Shown: positions 43,225 through 51,894 of the stretch, piece by piece
Layout of the letters: the number at the start of each line of letters is the position of its first letter
Position numbering within the stretch: position 1 is the first letter of the stretch
Translations under genes and position numbers: made by a program
Notes under the pieces: generated by a model
Told to the model about the DNA's origin: nothing
Seen by the model: only the letters and a program-made list of their open reading frames with translations
Databases searched by the model: none
Assembly (NCBI RefSeq): GCF_019331795.1
Contig: NZ_JAHPZL010000001.1
Span: 223,364-287,363 of the forward strand
Source of the DNA: Austwickia sp. TVS 96-490-7B
GTDB lineage: Bacteria; Actinomycetota; Actinomycetes; Actinomycetales; Dermatophilaceae
Length of the DNA stretch: 64,000 bases
Direction: 5' to 3'

Positions 43225-43257
43225 CTGGTGGGGGCTGTCGCTGACGGCCCCCACCAG
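43225..43257 (+). terminator. Hairpin after arcC
   Basis: CTGGTGGGGGC and GCCCCCACCAG arms plus an inner GTC/GAC pair. It may reduce readthrough from arcABC into arcD. Confidence 0.7.
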
Positions 43258-43463
43258 GTCGAGCGGGTCATCTCAGGGCGTGAGTGAAAACGGCGTACAG
43301 TGCCGACCTGGGGGTCGCATCGCCCTGATGTTGACTTTCCTTCCGCCCATCCTGGATTCTCACCTGTATCTGCCCCCGGGGCCGGTGTTCGGCCACACGT
43401 CATGAGCCTGTCAGACCGCGCCGACGACGGCCCCTCGACCCCGCATCGAGAACGGCAACTGCC

Positions 43464-44942
43464 ATGACCACCAGCTCGTCTCCCACAGCTGCATCGGACA
43501 GCTCTTCTTCCGGCGTCGATGGCCGACTGAAACTGGGTGCGTTGATCGCCCTGGTCGTCGGTTCGATGATTGGCGGTGGGATTTTCGCCCTGCCGCGCCA
43601 GATGGCGCAGAGCGCCGCGCCGATCCCGCTGATCATCGGTTGGTTGATCACCGGTGTCGGCATGTTGACCATGGCGTTCGTTTTCCAGACGTTGGCCAAC
43701 CGCAAACCTGACGTGGACGGCGGTGTCTACGGGTATGCCCGCGCCGGTTTCGGGTCGTACGTCGGATTCAACTCGGCGTGGGGTTACTGGATCAGCGCCT
43801 GGCTGGGCAACGTGGGATATCTGTTCCTGTTGATCTCGGCGTTGTCGCAGTTGATTCCTGTTTTCCAAGGACCAGACAACACGGTGGGCATTGTGACGGT
43901 GTCTGTCCTGTTGTGGGGCACCACGTTGTTGTGTGTCCGTGGCGTCCAGGAGGCAGCGTTCGTCAATACCGTGGTGACGATCGCGAAGATCGTCCCGCTG
44001 GCGATGTTCATCGTCTTGGGTTTGGTGGCGTTCAAATCGGGGATCTTCACCGCTGACGTGTGGGGCACCACCACGATCGTCACCACGGTTCAGGGCCCCA
44101 CCTCGCTGGGATCCACCTTGGACCAGGTCAAGGGCATGATGCTCGTCACCGTCTGGGTGTTCATCGGCATTGAAGGCGCCAGCGTTTTCTCTTCCCGGGC
44201 ACAGAAACGCTCGGACGTGGGCAAAGCCACTGTCATCGGCTTCTTAGGTGTGTTGGCGCTGCTGATCCTGGTCAATGTCATCTCGTACGGATTGATGGAG
44301 CAAGCCAAGCTGTCTGGCGTGGAAAACCCTGCATTGGGCCAAGTGTTTGTCGAAGTGGTCGGCCCGTGGGGTGCCACAGTGATTGCATTGGGTTTGGCGG
44401 TCTCACTGATCGGTGCGTTGTTGAGCTGGACGCTGCTGTGCGCGGAAATCTTGGCGTTGCCTGCGCACGACAAGGTGATGCCGAGCTTCATGGGGCGCCT
44501 CAACAGCAAAGGTGCTCCAGCGGTGGCGTTGGTGATCACCGCAGCCTGTGAACAAGCCTTCTTGCTGGCCACAGCCTCCAATCCCGGCGCTTATGACTCG
44601 TTTGTGCTGCTTGCATCGTCGCTGATCCTGATCCCGTACCTGCTGTCCACCGCATACCAGTTGAAACTTGGCATCACGGGGGAAACCTACGAACAGGATC
44701 CGTCAGCGCGGACTAAGGACCTGGCGATCGGGGCCTTGGCGACCGTTTACGCGATCTGGTTGTTGTACGCCGCCGGACTGCACTACCTGCTGTTGTCGGC
44801 GATGTTCTATGCAGTCGGTCTGATCGCCTACATCCCGGCACGACTCAAGGCTGGCAAGAAGATGCTCTCTCCTGCCGAGACGATCCTGGTCGCGGTCATC
44901 CTCATCGCAGCCGTGTACGGCGTGTGGTCGTTGGCGGTCTGA
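43464..44942 (+). CDS. arcD: Arginine/ornithine antiporter
   Basis: APC-superfamily transporter of 492 residues with 12-13 transmembrane helices. The first helix motif IGGGIFALPRQMA and LVGSMIGGGIF match basic amino-acid antiporters; DGGVYGYARAGFGSYVGFNSAWGYWIS is typical of ArcD/LysI. It exchanges external arginine for internal ornithine, so no energy is needed for import. The start ATG is 318 bases after arcC and the intervening region holds a terminator, thus its own promoter is likely. A bidirectional hairpin separates it from convergent argR. Confidence 0.94.
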   Translation: MTTSSSPTAASDSSSSGVDGRLKLGALIALVVGSMIGGGIFALPRQMAQSAAPIPLIIGWLITGVGMLTMAFVFQTLANRKPDVDGGVYGYARAGFGSYVGFNSAWGYWISAWLGNVGYLFLLISALSQLIPVFQGPDNTVGIVTVSVLLWGTTLLCVRGVQEAAFVNTVVTIAKIVPLAMFIVLGLVAFKSGIFTADVWGTTTIVTTVQGPTSLGSTLDQVKGMMLVTVWVFIGIEGASVFSSRAQKRSDVGKATVIGFLGVLALLILVNVISYGLMEQAKLSGVENPALGQVFVEVVGPWGATVIALGLAVSLIGALLSWTLLCAEILALPAHDKVMPSFMGRLNSKGAPAVALVITAACEQAFLLATASNPGAYDSFVLLASSLILIPYLLSTAYQLKLGITGETYEQDPSARTKDLAIGALATVYAIWLLYAAGLHYLLLSAMFYAVGLIAYIPARLKAGKKMLSPAETILVAVILIAAVYGVWSLAV

Positions 44943-44974
44943 CAGGTCAGTTCCTCCTGATCCTGCTCCGCTGA

Positions 44975-45013
44975 AGGCGGGGTCGATGACCGCCATCGTC
45001 ATCGACCCCGCCT
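44975..45013. terminator. Bidirectional terminator between arcD and argR
   Basis: Perfect 16-bp arms AGGCGGGGTCGATGAC and GTCATCGACCCCGCCT with a 7-base loop between convergent genes. Confidence 0.8.
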
Positions 45014-45058
45014 CTGCCGTGGGGAGCGGGCCCACGCCGTGGAGTACGGCGTCCCAGA

Positions 45059-45559
45059 TCAGGGGCGGGCTCGACCGCCCGGTTCGAGGAGGAGGTCGCA
45101 GATCTCTTCGGCGCTCGCGTCATCGGGAAAAATCAGCAAGGCGGTGTCGTCACCAGCGATGGTGCCCAACGTGCCCAGATCAGTGGTTTGGTCGAGGACC
45201 GAAGCCATGTAGTCAGCAGCGCCGGGTGGAGTGCGGACCACGACGAAATTTTTCACGGCGATGGCGGAGACGATGAACTCTTCACAGACGTGACGCAGCC
45301 GCTGATCCAGCGTTTCTTGATCCGGTGCCGGGCGGGGGGTGGTGTCACCGCCGAGGCCAGGGAGGGCATAGACCAGTTCGCGGCCTTTACGGACTTTCAC
45401 CGCCCGTAAGGTCATCAAGTCACGCGACAGCGTCGCCTGGGTCACGGTCACGCCGTGTTCAGCCAGGTGGGCGAGCAGTTCGCTCTGCGAATGGACACTT
45501 GAGCGCGACAGGATATCCGCGATCAGCTGATGTCTGGCACTCTTCGTGTTGGCGATCAT
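45059..45559 (-). CDS. argR: Arginine repressor ArgR
   Basis: DNA-binding transcription factor that senses arginine. N-terminal winged helix (SQSELLAHLAEHGVTVTQATLSRDLMTLRAVKVRKG) and C-terminal hexamerisation/arginine-binding domain with the signature GTIAGDDTALLIF. 166 residues, usual size. The ATG follows GGAGTGAAAC. Its position beside the arc genes, not next to argCJBD, suggests it regulates catabolic arginine use, as ArcR/ArgR paralogues do elsewhere. No exact ARG box was found. Confidence 0.95.
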   Translation of the reverse strand: MIANTKSARHQLIADILSRSSVHSQSELLAHLAEHGVTVTQATLSRDLMTLRAVKVRKGRELVYALPGLGGDTTPRPAPDQETLDQRLRHVCEEFIVSAIAVKNFVVVRTPPGAADYMASVLDQTTDLGTLGTIAGDDTALLIFPDDASAEEICDLLLEPGGRARP

Positions 45560-45931
45560 GTTTCACTCCTAGGCACCCACGCGCCGTCCGAACCTCCGTC
45601 AACCTTGCATGAGCCGGTGTCCGCCACCCCCCTGAGGTAGCGCCGGCCCAGGACCGCCGTACAGGATGCCCCCCGCTGCGGTCAGCGCCTCCCGGCACCT
45701 GTCTTTACCACCGCAGCCGGGCCCTGAGGGATCCACGCTTCCCCACCCGTCTGGTACCGACGAACGTCCGGAAGCGACGAAGGCTGAGCTTGCCTATTGT
45801 GGCATCTCTCCCTGGTACGGCGGGCCTTCCCGGGAAGAACCAGTCAGTCGTGGCACCCTCCAGTCACCCTCGACCCGACAGGACCCGTGCAATCGGCTTT
45901 TTACCCCATCGCTATAGCACGATTGGGACCT
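45560..45931. other. Intergenic region between argR and the MFS exporter gene
   Basis: 370 bases, no supported gene or hairpin. It should contain the argR promoter. Confidence 0.5.
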
Positions 45932-47245
45932 TTATGGTGCGACGCATCTGGGGATACGCCGCATCGGTCTCAGAGCGCCCAGCGCTACAAGCGCTAGGCC
46001 CACCGCGATGACGATGAACGTGGAGCTGATGCCGATGGCTGTAGCCACGAAACCTAATACCAGCGAGCCGAGCGGCAGGCTGGCCATGATGGCGACTCGG
46101 GCGCTGGCATTGACTCGCCCGAGAAGTTCCTTTGGGGTGAGGCGTTGCCTGAGTGTCACGAGGGAAATGTTTATGAGCGGCCCGCTGACGCCAAACATCA
46201 ACTGCGCCGCCAGGAAGAGCCAGATACCGCCGTGCCCGAACGCAGCGGCCGTGCCCATTAACACTCCTCCTGCCGCCATCAGCACGAGTGACGCCAGCAC
46301 GAGCGCGCCCTCTCCACACCACGCGTTCAGTCGGGGCGTGACAGCGGCAGCCAGGAGGGCACCAGCTCCCTCGACAGCAAGAACAAGACCAAGCTGGGTA
46401 GCAGACATGCCCAGCGTCTTAACGGCTAGTAATACTTGGAGCGCCATCACTCCCGAGATAAAGAAATTTGACGCCGACGCAGCGACTACAACTGCCCTGA
46501 TGAGAGCATGGCGTCGGATGAATCTAAGACCTTCGCGGACCAGAGACAACAACGCAGGGGGCGGGTCGTCTGGACCTGATCCCGTCCCACATTGATCTAA
46601 CGTTGCTCTACGACGCTGCAGGAGTGGCAGCAGCAATAACGTCGCGACCCCGTAACTCACGGCATCCAGGCTTAGGGCGTCAGGCGCCGAGAGGACAGAT
46701 ACCAGTGCGCCTCCCAAAGCAGGCCCGGTCAGCTGCGCCACCGACCGGCTGAGCTCGAGCCGACTGTTCGCTGTGGCCAACTTGTCGGGTGAGACAACGT
46801 CGGCGACGTACGTTTGGTAGGCGACATCGAAAAAGACAGCGAAGACACCTGCCGAGAGGGCGACACCAAGCAGCCACCAAATGTTAAGCATCCCCAGCAG
46901 ATGGGCCATGGGGATCAGGGCGATCAGCAGCATACGGACGAGGTTCGCAGTGATCATGATCGGCAGCGGACGTCCGCGATCCACCCACACCCCGACCAAA
47001 AGCCCGAGAAACACTACGGGCAGCCAGCCAGCCGCCGTGAGCACGCCCATCTCCAACTCTGAGGCACCCAGCAACTCCACGGCGGTGAGCGGAACAGCGA
47101 TGAGATTGACCTGGGTGCCGAACATTGAGACGGTCTCCGCTCCCCACAGGAACCAGAACGCCCCACGATGGCGACCAGACACCGACGATGTGGGTGCTCC
47201 AAAGTGACGGTCTGGCCTCTTTGCCTGAGAACCGCGGAGCTTCAT
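45932..47245 (-). CDS. Major facilitator exporter (MFS_3 type)
   Basis: 437-residue MFS transporter with about 12 hydrophobic segments and the cytoplasmic loop motif GVWVDRGRPLPIMITANLVRM (motif A-like) characteristic of the enterobactin/macrolide exporter branch (MFS_3). The mid-loop SGPDDPPPALLSLVREGLRFIRRHALIRAVVV matches the conserved LxxGlrflrr.p.lr block. The start ATG overlaps the 2OG-Fe(II) oxygenase stop by 4 bases, so the two are coupled. That link suggests export of a product modified by the oxygenase; the compound is unknown. Confidence 0.88.
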   Translation of the reverse strand: MKLRGSQAKRPDRHFGAPTSSVSGRHRGAFWFLWGAETVSMFGTQVNLIAVPLTAVELLGASELEMGVLTAAGWLPVVFLGLLVGVWVDRGRPLPIMITANLVRMLLIALIPMAHLLGMLNIWWLLGVALSAGVFAVFFDVAYQTYVADVVSPDKLATANSRLELSRSVAQLTGPALGGALVSVLSAPDALSLDAVSYGVATLLLLPLLQRRRATLDQCGTGSGPDDPPPALLSLVREGLRFIRRHALIRAVVVAASASNFFISGVMALQVLLAVKTLGMSATQLGLVLAVEGAGALLAAAVTPRLNAWCGEGALVLASLVLMAAGGVLMGTAAAFGHGGIWLFLAAQLMFGVSGPLINISLVTLRQRLTPKELLGRVNASARVAIMASLPLGSLVLGFVATAIGISSTFIVIAVGLALVALGALRPMRRIPRCVAP

Positions 47246-47652
47246 CCGGTACTCCAGAAGGTGACGTTTAGAGAGCGACGGGGGATGTCAGTGAACGATT
47301 CCTCGACGGCATGCCAGGACGAGTTGGGCCTCACAAGCACAGCAGACGCGCCTGCCGTGGGGGCGAGTTTACACACCGCCTGGCCAGAATAAGGCGTGCT
47401 CTGAATCAAAAGCCGGCCTCCGCCCGATTCTGTCCACCTCTCAGTCAGATAGAAGATTTGGGTCAAGGCCTTGTCCGGTTTGTCTACGTGGGGTGCGAGA
47501 AAGTCGCCAGATCTAGACTCCCAGATGGTCGCGGTGCGTCTGATGCTGGAAAGGCTTACGCTTGTCACCTCTTCCAACATCTCTACATACCGTTCACCAA
47601 AGACAATATCTAGGAAGCGGCTCCAAAGATCGGCCAGGGCCGAGCAAGTCAT
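47242..47652 (-). CDS. 2-oxoglutarate/Fe(II) oxygenase-like protein, possibly N-terminally short
   Basis: The facial triad is visible: HxD in DFLAPHVDKPDKALT and the distal His in SSWHAVEESF, followed by RRSLNVTFWSTG with the 2OG-binding Arg. YLTERWTESGGGRLLI is the usual intervening strand (FL......GGxL). At 136 residues it is shorter than typical stand-alone enzymes and the initiating ATG has no strong ribosome site, so the 5' end may be degraded or lie in another frame. It precedes an MFS exporter and hydroxylation of a small molecule or peptide is likely. Confidence 0.72.
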   Translation of the reverse strand: MTCSALADLWSRFLDIVFGERYVEMLEEVTSVSLSSIRRTATIWESRSGDFLAPHVDKPDKALTQIFYLTERWTESGGGRLLIQSTPYSGQAVCKLAPTAGASAVLVRPNSSWHAVEESFTDIPRRSLNVTFWSTG

Positions 47653-47658
47653 GTCGGC

Positions 47659-47730
47659 TCATTTCTTCGCCCCAGCCGTAAGTCCGAGCCTGAATTCCAC
47701 CGAGATCCGGCTCGGACGGCCACCTGTCAC
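47659..47730 (-). other. Possible 23-residue ORF ahead of the oxygenase gene
   Basis: GTG at 47730 opens a 23-codon frame (VTGGRPSRISVEFRLGLTAG, then AKK) whose stop is 4 bases before the oxygenase ATG. It could be a translated leader, a small substrate peptide, or the tail of the oxygenase N-terminus after a frameshift. Confidence 0.25.
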
Positions 47731-47872
47731 GATATCGCTTTGCTCAAGAGCGCTCGCCGAACAGGAGTTGCCATGAGGCCGAAATCGGATCGACCTCAGG
47801 CATCGTCGACTTTGATGCACACGGTGCCGGCGAGCCTCGGCACTCCTCCCGTGACCTGACAGACTAGGCGGC

Positions 47873-48289
47873 ATGCGCCAGTTGGTGGGGTCATGCCCGG
47901 CCACGGATGGCAGAGCTGCGTTCGAGCTCGCCGGGATGTATGACTCCATAGGATTTGAAGCCGAGGCCGGCGCCGAATACGAACGCGCTCTCGCACTAGG
48001 GCTAACCGAGGATCGACATGCCCAACTTGCCGTCCAGTACGGTTCAACCCTGCGGAACCTCGGCCGACTCGACGAAGCGATCAGTGTCCTTCAAACCACT
48101 CCCACACATGTGACGACAGGCTGTGCACCGCAACTCGTTCTTGCCCTCGCCCTGCACAGCGCCGGGCGCAAAGACGAAGCCTTGCAGGTAGCCCCGAACA
48201 CTCAGATCGACACGCTACCGCGTTATCAGCGCTCAATGCGCAACTACTCCGCCGCACTCACCGAGCAGCCAACATCAGACGAGCCATAG
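47873..48289 (+). CDS. Tetratricopeptide-repeat protein
   Basis: 138 residues forming about three TPR helices pairs: GRAAFELAGMYDSIGFEAEAGAEYERALALGL, DRHAQLAVQYGSTLRNLGRLDEAISVLQ and APQLVLALALHSAGRKDEALQVA. This resembles the short bacterial TPR family (a TPR_5-like group) that ends with a conserved PRYQRSMRNYSAALT. TPRs mediate protein-protein contacts; partner unknown. Divergent from the oxygenase. Start ATG at 47873 lacks an obvious ribosome site. Confidence 0.8.
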   Translation: MRQLVGSCPATDGRAAFELAGMYDSIGFEAEAGAEYERALALGLTEDRHAQLAVQYGSTLRNLGRLDEAISVLQTTPTHVTTGCAPQLVLALALHSAGRKDEALQVAPNTQIDTLPRYQRSMRNYSAALTEQPTSDEP

Positions 48290-48417
48290 ACACGCTAGAA
48301 ACCAGAACGCAATCAAGTCACCCTCCTGCAAGATGCACTCCTTGCCGTCGATCAGGCCTTGATTGTCGGACCGCTTGGCACACAGCGGGCAGGGCGGCAG
48401 CACCACGTCGTCAGACG

Positions 48418-48757
48418 TTGAATCGAAACTGGTTTTTCCAAGAAGGAAACAGCTGGAGTGGCCCGGATTATCAGAAAATCGATTCGTTGCCAGATGAATC
48501 GATAGTTGTCGCAAGCATATTTTACGACCCCACATATACCGACATATCAAACCTGCATGTCCCAATTTATTTATACGCGCCATGGGGCTGGAAAATGGAA
48601 TTCCATTCACTTTGCGCCATCGATCGAAGTTTTCGTTGAATCTCTTGCGATTTTTGAAGAAGTACTGCTTGGAGATTTTGCTGAAGACGTGTGGGGTAGT
48701 GCTGGCTTTATCGAAGGGTTGAATAATCGCCTTGAAGTGCACCTTGAAGCCCAGTGA
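48418..48757 (+). pseudogene. Frameshifted SUKH/SMI1-like immunity-protein remnant
   Basis: Two overlapping frames each look like half of a single protein. Frame 1 reads NWFFQEGNSWSGPDYQKIDSL, IVVASIFYDP and HVPIYLYAPWG, then degenerates. Frame 2 picks up GKWNSIHFAPSIEVFVESLAIF and continues EEVLLGDFAEDVW to a stop. A frameshift near 48585-48600 would explain this. The ending (FAPSIEVFVE, similar to the ..APSFeeFl.. segment of SMI1/KNR4 domain proteins) suggests a SUKH-type immunity protein. The segment is AT-rich compared with its surroundings. No toxin partner is visible. A minus-strand frame over the same bases has no family-like content. Confidence 0.4.
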
Positions 48758-48775
48758 CCTCTCCAACCTCCTCAT

Positions 48776-49241
48776 GATGTTAGATTAGCAGGCTCCCTCT
48801 CGCGCCACTTCAGTATTATCAGCAAAAAGGAATGGGTTCCATTCGGTGATGAGGTCGATAGTAGATGAATAAGTAAATACCAAAGGTTGCATTGTCGGCG
48901 TGTCATGAATACAGACGACGGGTTGTCAGAGAGCATGGTGTTACCACATTCAATCCTCGCAAAGACTGCCGTCGCCGTGTCCTATGCCGCAGGGATGACC
49001 AGCAAGCAGCGCACCGAGCCGATCCTGCTGATTGAGGAATTTTCACGGCGGCAACATCCCGAACTGCCCACCCTCTGATGCGGGTCCATCCCCACCACCA
49101 GGACCGCCGTTGATGGGGGGCGACAACCCCTGGCCTTGGGGCCGTGTCTGGCCTGGCCGGGCCCGGACCAGGTCTCAGTTCCGGTCGGCAATCGATGAAT
49201 CTACGTTGCACACGTTGGGATAGGGCCTCTACCGTTGGTGC
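48776..49241. other. Accessory intergenic region
   Basis: About 465 bases with only short, unconvincing frames. It probably carries the promoter of the threonyl-tRNA synthetase leader transcript near its end. Confidence 0.5.
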
Positions 49242-49304
49242 ATGCGCAGTTATCAGCAGCAGACAACGACGCCGGATACTTCCGGCGCCGATACGTTGTT
49301 CTGA
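49242..49304 (+). CDS. Threonine-rich leader peptide (attenuator)
   Basis: ATG opens a 20-codon frame, MRSYQQQTTTPDTSGADTLF, with five threonine codons (ACA ACG ACG ACT ACG), three of them consecutive, then TGA. It lies 18 bases before a strong hairpin terminator and then a threonyl-tRNA synthetase gene. This is the signature of ribosome-mediated attenuation: ribosomes stalling at Thr codons when charged tRNA-Thr is scarce would favour an antiterminator. Only weak purine-rich sequence precedes the ATG. Confidence 0.75.
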   Translation: MRSYQQQTTTPDTSGADTLF

Positions 49305-49321
49305 CCAGCGCAGCGACTACC

Positions 49322-49345
49322 AGGCCCCGGAGTGATCCGGGGCCT
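49322..49345 (+). terminator. Attenuator hairpin
   Basis: Perfect 10-bp stem AGGCCCCGGA-GTGA-TCCGGGGCCT followed by TCGTCATTT. It sits between the Thr leader peptide and the synthetase gene. Confidence 0.8.
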
Positions 49346-50447
49346 TCGTCATTTCCGAGGCCGCGCAGACGGCTGCATCGATGTTCACACCCCAGTGCTG
49401 GGCAAGCGAGCCCTGTTCGAACGCTCCGGCCACTGGGCCAAGTTCAACGAGGATATGTTTCCTCCGATGAAGATCGGCGACGACGAAGTCGTCCTCCGGC
49501 CAGCGAACTGCCCCCACCATGCCTTGGTTTACGCCCAAGGCCGGCATTCGTACCGTGAATTGCCGATCCGCCTCAACGAACTCGCGCCCATGTTTCGCGC
49601 CGAACGCTCTGGGGTGGTCTCCGGCCTTCAACGGGTACGGCAGATCAGCCTCGACGACACCCACGTCTTCTGCCGACCTGATCAGGTCCGTGCCGAGGTC
49701 ACTGCGGCGTTGCGCTCCGCACTGCAAGCACAACGCATCCTCGGTTTGCCGGTCGATTACGTGCGCTTGTCGCTGCGCGACGACTCAGATGCATGGTTAG
49801 GGTCCGCTCAGGATTGGGACACCCATCAGGCAGCGCTGCGTTCCGCCGCTCTGGGTGTCCTCGACGAGGAGGCTGTTGATCTGATCGAGGCCCCTGGCGA
49901 AGCAGCCTTTTACGGCCCCAAGCTGGACCTCCAGGTCCGCGACGGTCGGGGCCATGAAGAGACCATCGCAACTGTGCAGCTCGACTTCAACCAACCCGAA
50001 CGATTCGATCTCATTTACGTGGACCAAGACGGTGCGCACAAGCGAGTTGTGATGATCCATCGGGGAACCGTGGGCGCGATGGAACGCGTGGTGGCTTCCC
50101 TCTTGGAGCGATACCAAGGGCGCCTACCGCTGTGGCTGTCTCCGGTCCAGGTCGCGATCCTGCCCGTCGATGAACGCCATGACGAGGCCGCAGACTTGGC
50201 CGCGCGTGAACTGCGACAACGTGGATTGCGCGTGGACGTCAAACGGGACGGCAGCCTCGGCAGCCGGATCCGGCAAGTACGACGGGCCCGAGCAAGTGTG
50301 GTCGTCGTCATCGGCGACCACGAAATAGCCCAGGGAATTGTCCAAGCCACTGACGGTAACGACGGCACGAGACACTCACTGTCCGCAGCCGAGCTCGCCG
50401 ACCGCCTCGCCACCGCACACCAGGAAAGGTCAGCCATCGGATGGTGA
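49346..50447 (+). pseudogene. 5'-truncated second threonyl-tRNA synthetase
   Basis: The frame is a short-form ThrRS (no TGS or editing domains): HTPVLGKRALFERSGHWAKF, DMFPPM, LRPANCPHHALVYAQG (zinc Cys), motif 2 FRAERSGVVSGLQRV, DDTHVFC (zinc His), VMIHRGTVGAMERVVASLL (zinc His and motif 3) and a C-terminal anticodon domain LPLWLSPVQVAILPV..RIRQVRRARASVVVVIGDHE. The N-terminal ~55 residues, including motif 1 that makes the dimer interface (P-K-G region), are missing: the family sequence begins only 40 bases after the attenuator hairpin. No suitable start precedes it; GTG 49395 and ATG 49455 are internal. Either a deletion destroyed the gene or a shortened protein is made. Confidence 0.7.
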
Positions 50448-50506
50448 GAGTCAAGCAGGGTCGACTTCGCCAAGGACCGCCGTATCCGCTCTGAGAGTGT
50501 TAGCTC

Positions 50507-51193
50507 CTATGACTCATTCAGGACGATTCGCTCTACGTCTAGCTTGACAAAGGCGATACCGGCGGCACCGCCAAGGATTACGGCTAGCCCTCCCAAGGTG
50601 CCAAGAGCAGTTGATATATTCGGAACACCGCCCGTGAAGAGACCAGCGAAGCCGAAGCCAGCGACGCCTAATATCGAAACCTGAACCAGTTTAGCTGCAT
50701 TTTCTGACAGCATCCACATGGCATATCCGATCAGGACGCCAACAGACAGCGATATGGCCACTAGAAGTATTTGGACCAGGATCCCTAACAGTAGCCATGT
50801 TCCCCATGCACGCGAAATCAGTGCGAGCGTAAAAGTGATCATGAGATTAGCAGCCAAGGAAACCACGGCAGCAGCCGTCACCGGAAAGGCAAGCTTGCCC
50901 AGAAATCCTGAGCGCACACCCCACGGAAGGCTCAGATAGGTCTCAAGGGTTCGCGATGCCCTCTCTTCCCAAAATCTTACAGTCATCATAACAGTGGTGA
51001 TAGCAGCGTAGAGGCTTCCATATATGGCATAAAAGAGAATAGCTGCAACGCTTTCTTGGGACGATATTTTTTGCATCCCCGTCACCACGGCCAGAATGGG
51101 TACCACCAGGACAAACATACCCGCTATGACTATTCCGGACCGCCGTCGATACGAGAGCAGATCCTTTTTACCCGCTGCAATAATCAAGTGCAT
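50507..51193 (-). CDS. ABC-2 type permease
   Basis: 228 residues with about six helices, including GIVIAGMFVLVVPILAVVTGM, AILFYAIYGSLYAAITTVMM, FPVTAAAVVSLAANLMITFTLAL and WLLLGILVQILLVAISLSVGVLIGYAMW. FWEERASRTLETYLSLPWGVRSGFLGK is the conserved E-R..gtle.l.s.p......gK cytoplasmic loop of ABC-2 permeases. Start ATG overlaps the ATPase stop by one base (TAATG). AT-richer than the backbone. Together with the ATPase it forms a small exporter of unknown cargo, perhaps a self-resistance pump. Confidence 0.87.
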   Translation of the reverse strand: MHLIIAAGKKDLLSYRRRSGIVIAGMFVLVVPILAVVTGMQKISSQESVAAILFYAIYGSLYAAITTVMMTVRFWEERASRTLETYLSLPWGVRSGFLGKLAFPVTAAAVVSLAANLMITFTLALISRAWGTWLLLGILVQILLVAISLSVGVLIGYAMWMLSENAAKLVQVSILGVAGFGFAGLFTGGVPNISTALGTLGGLAVILGGAAGIAFVKLDVERIVLNES

Positions 51194-51894
51194 TACTCGC
51201 TCTCCTGCACTTTCTGATAAAAGATCTTCCGATACCCGGCGTACGCTCCGCTGGTCTCGTCCCTGAGCACATCAACCGATCCATCGAAGACAACGCTTCC
51301 CGACAGCCCGATGACTCGTGTGCACAGACTGGATACTGCCTCGAGATCGTGCGAGCTCAGCAGGATAGACGTGTCAGTGCCCAGTTTCCTCAACTGCTCG
51401 ATGAACTCCGCCTGCCCATCGGGGTCTAATCCCAGCAATGGTTCATCAAGGAGCAGCAGAGTAGGCTCCGATAGCAGTGACCGCGCGAGCCCCAGCCGCT
51501 TTCGCATGCCCAGTGAGTACTTGGATACGACACGCCCGTCAGTGGCGTCTAAACCTACCGTACTTAAGAGTAACTCCACACTCTGCTGCGAGCGGTAACA
51601 CCTCTGGAAAAACTCCATGTTCTCCCGAGCCGTCAACGATCCATATAGTCCGTCGTTATCGAAGCAGAATCCGATGTGCTCATGTCGCTTGCCGACGGCC
51701 TGCTCGTCAAAGATAATTTCACCCTGGGTCGGCTTCAAGAGTCCCAACAGCAGTCGAAACAGCGTCGTCTTCCCGGCTCCGTTAGGCCCGATCAAGCCCA
51801 CGCGCTCATTCCTGTTTATTTCGAAAGAAATATCAGATAGCACCGCGCGAGAACCAAATACTTTCGTGAGTCCAGCAACTGAGATCAATGCCAT
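51193..51894 (-). CDS. ABC transporter ATPase
   Basis: Starts MALISVAGLTKVFGSRAV behind GGAGGAAAGCC. Walker A GPNGAGKTTLFR, signature KYSLGMRKRLGLARSLL, Walker B LLLLDEPLLGLDP and H-loop LLSSHDLEAV. 233 residues without an accessory C-terminal domain, similar to bacitracin/lantibiotic-type ABC ATPases. DEPLLGLD replaces the common DEPTxGLD. Coupled to the permease by a one-base overlap. Confidence 0.92.
   Translation of the reverse strand: MALISVAGLTKVFGSRAVLSDISFEINRNERVGLIGPNGAGKTTLFRLLLGLLKPTQGEIIFDEQAVGKRHEHIGFCFDNDGLYGSLTARENMEFFQRCYRSQQSVELLLSTVGLDATDGRVVSKYSLGMRKRLGLARSLLSEPTLLLLDEPLLGLDPDGQAEFIEQLRKLGTDTSILLSSHDLEAVSSLCTRVIGLSGSVVFDGSVDVLRDETSGAYAGYRKIFYQKVQESE

Noticed and set aside
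42651..43868. 405-codon minus-strand frame opposite arcC and arcD
   Set aside because: Antisense to two firmly identified genes.
48275..48775. 166-codon minus-strand frame over the SUKH-like remnant
   Set aside because: Its sequence is basic and unstructured while the two plus-strand frames join into a family-like protein.
49080..49240. tRNA or T-box element before the ThrRS gene
   Set aside because: GC-rich hairpins are present but no cloverleaf or T-box consensus; the Thr leader peptide explains the regulation better.
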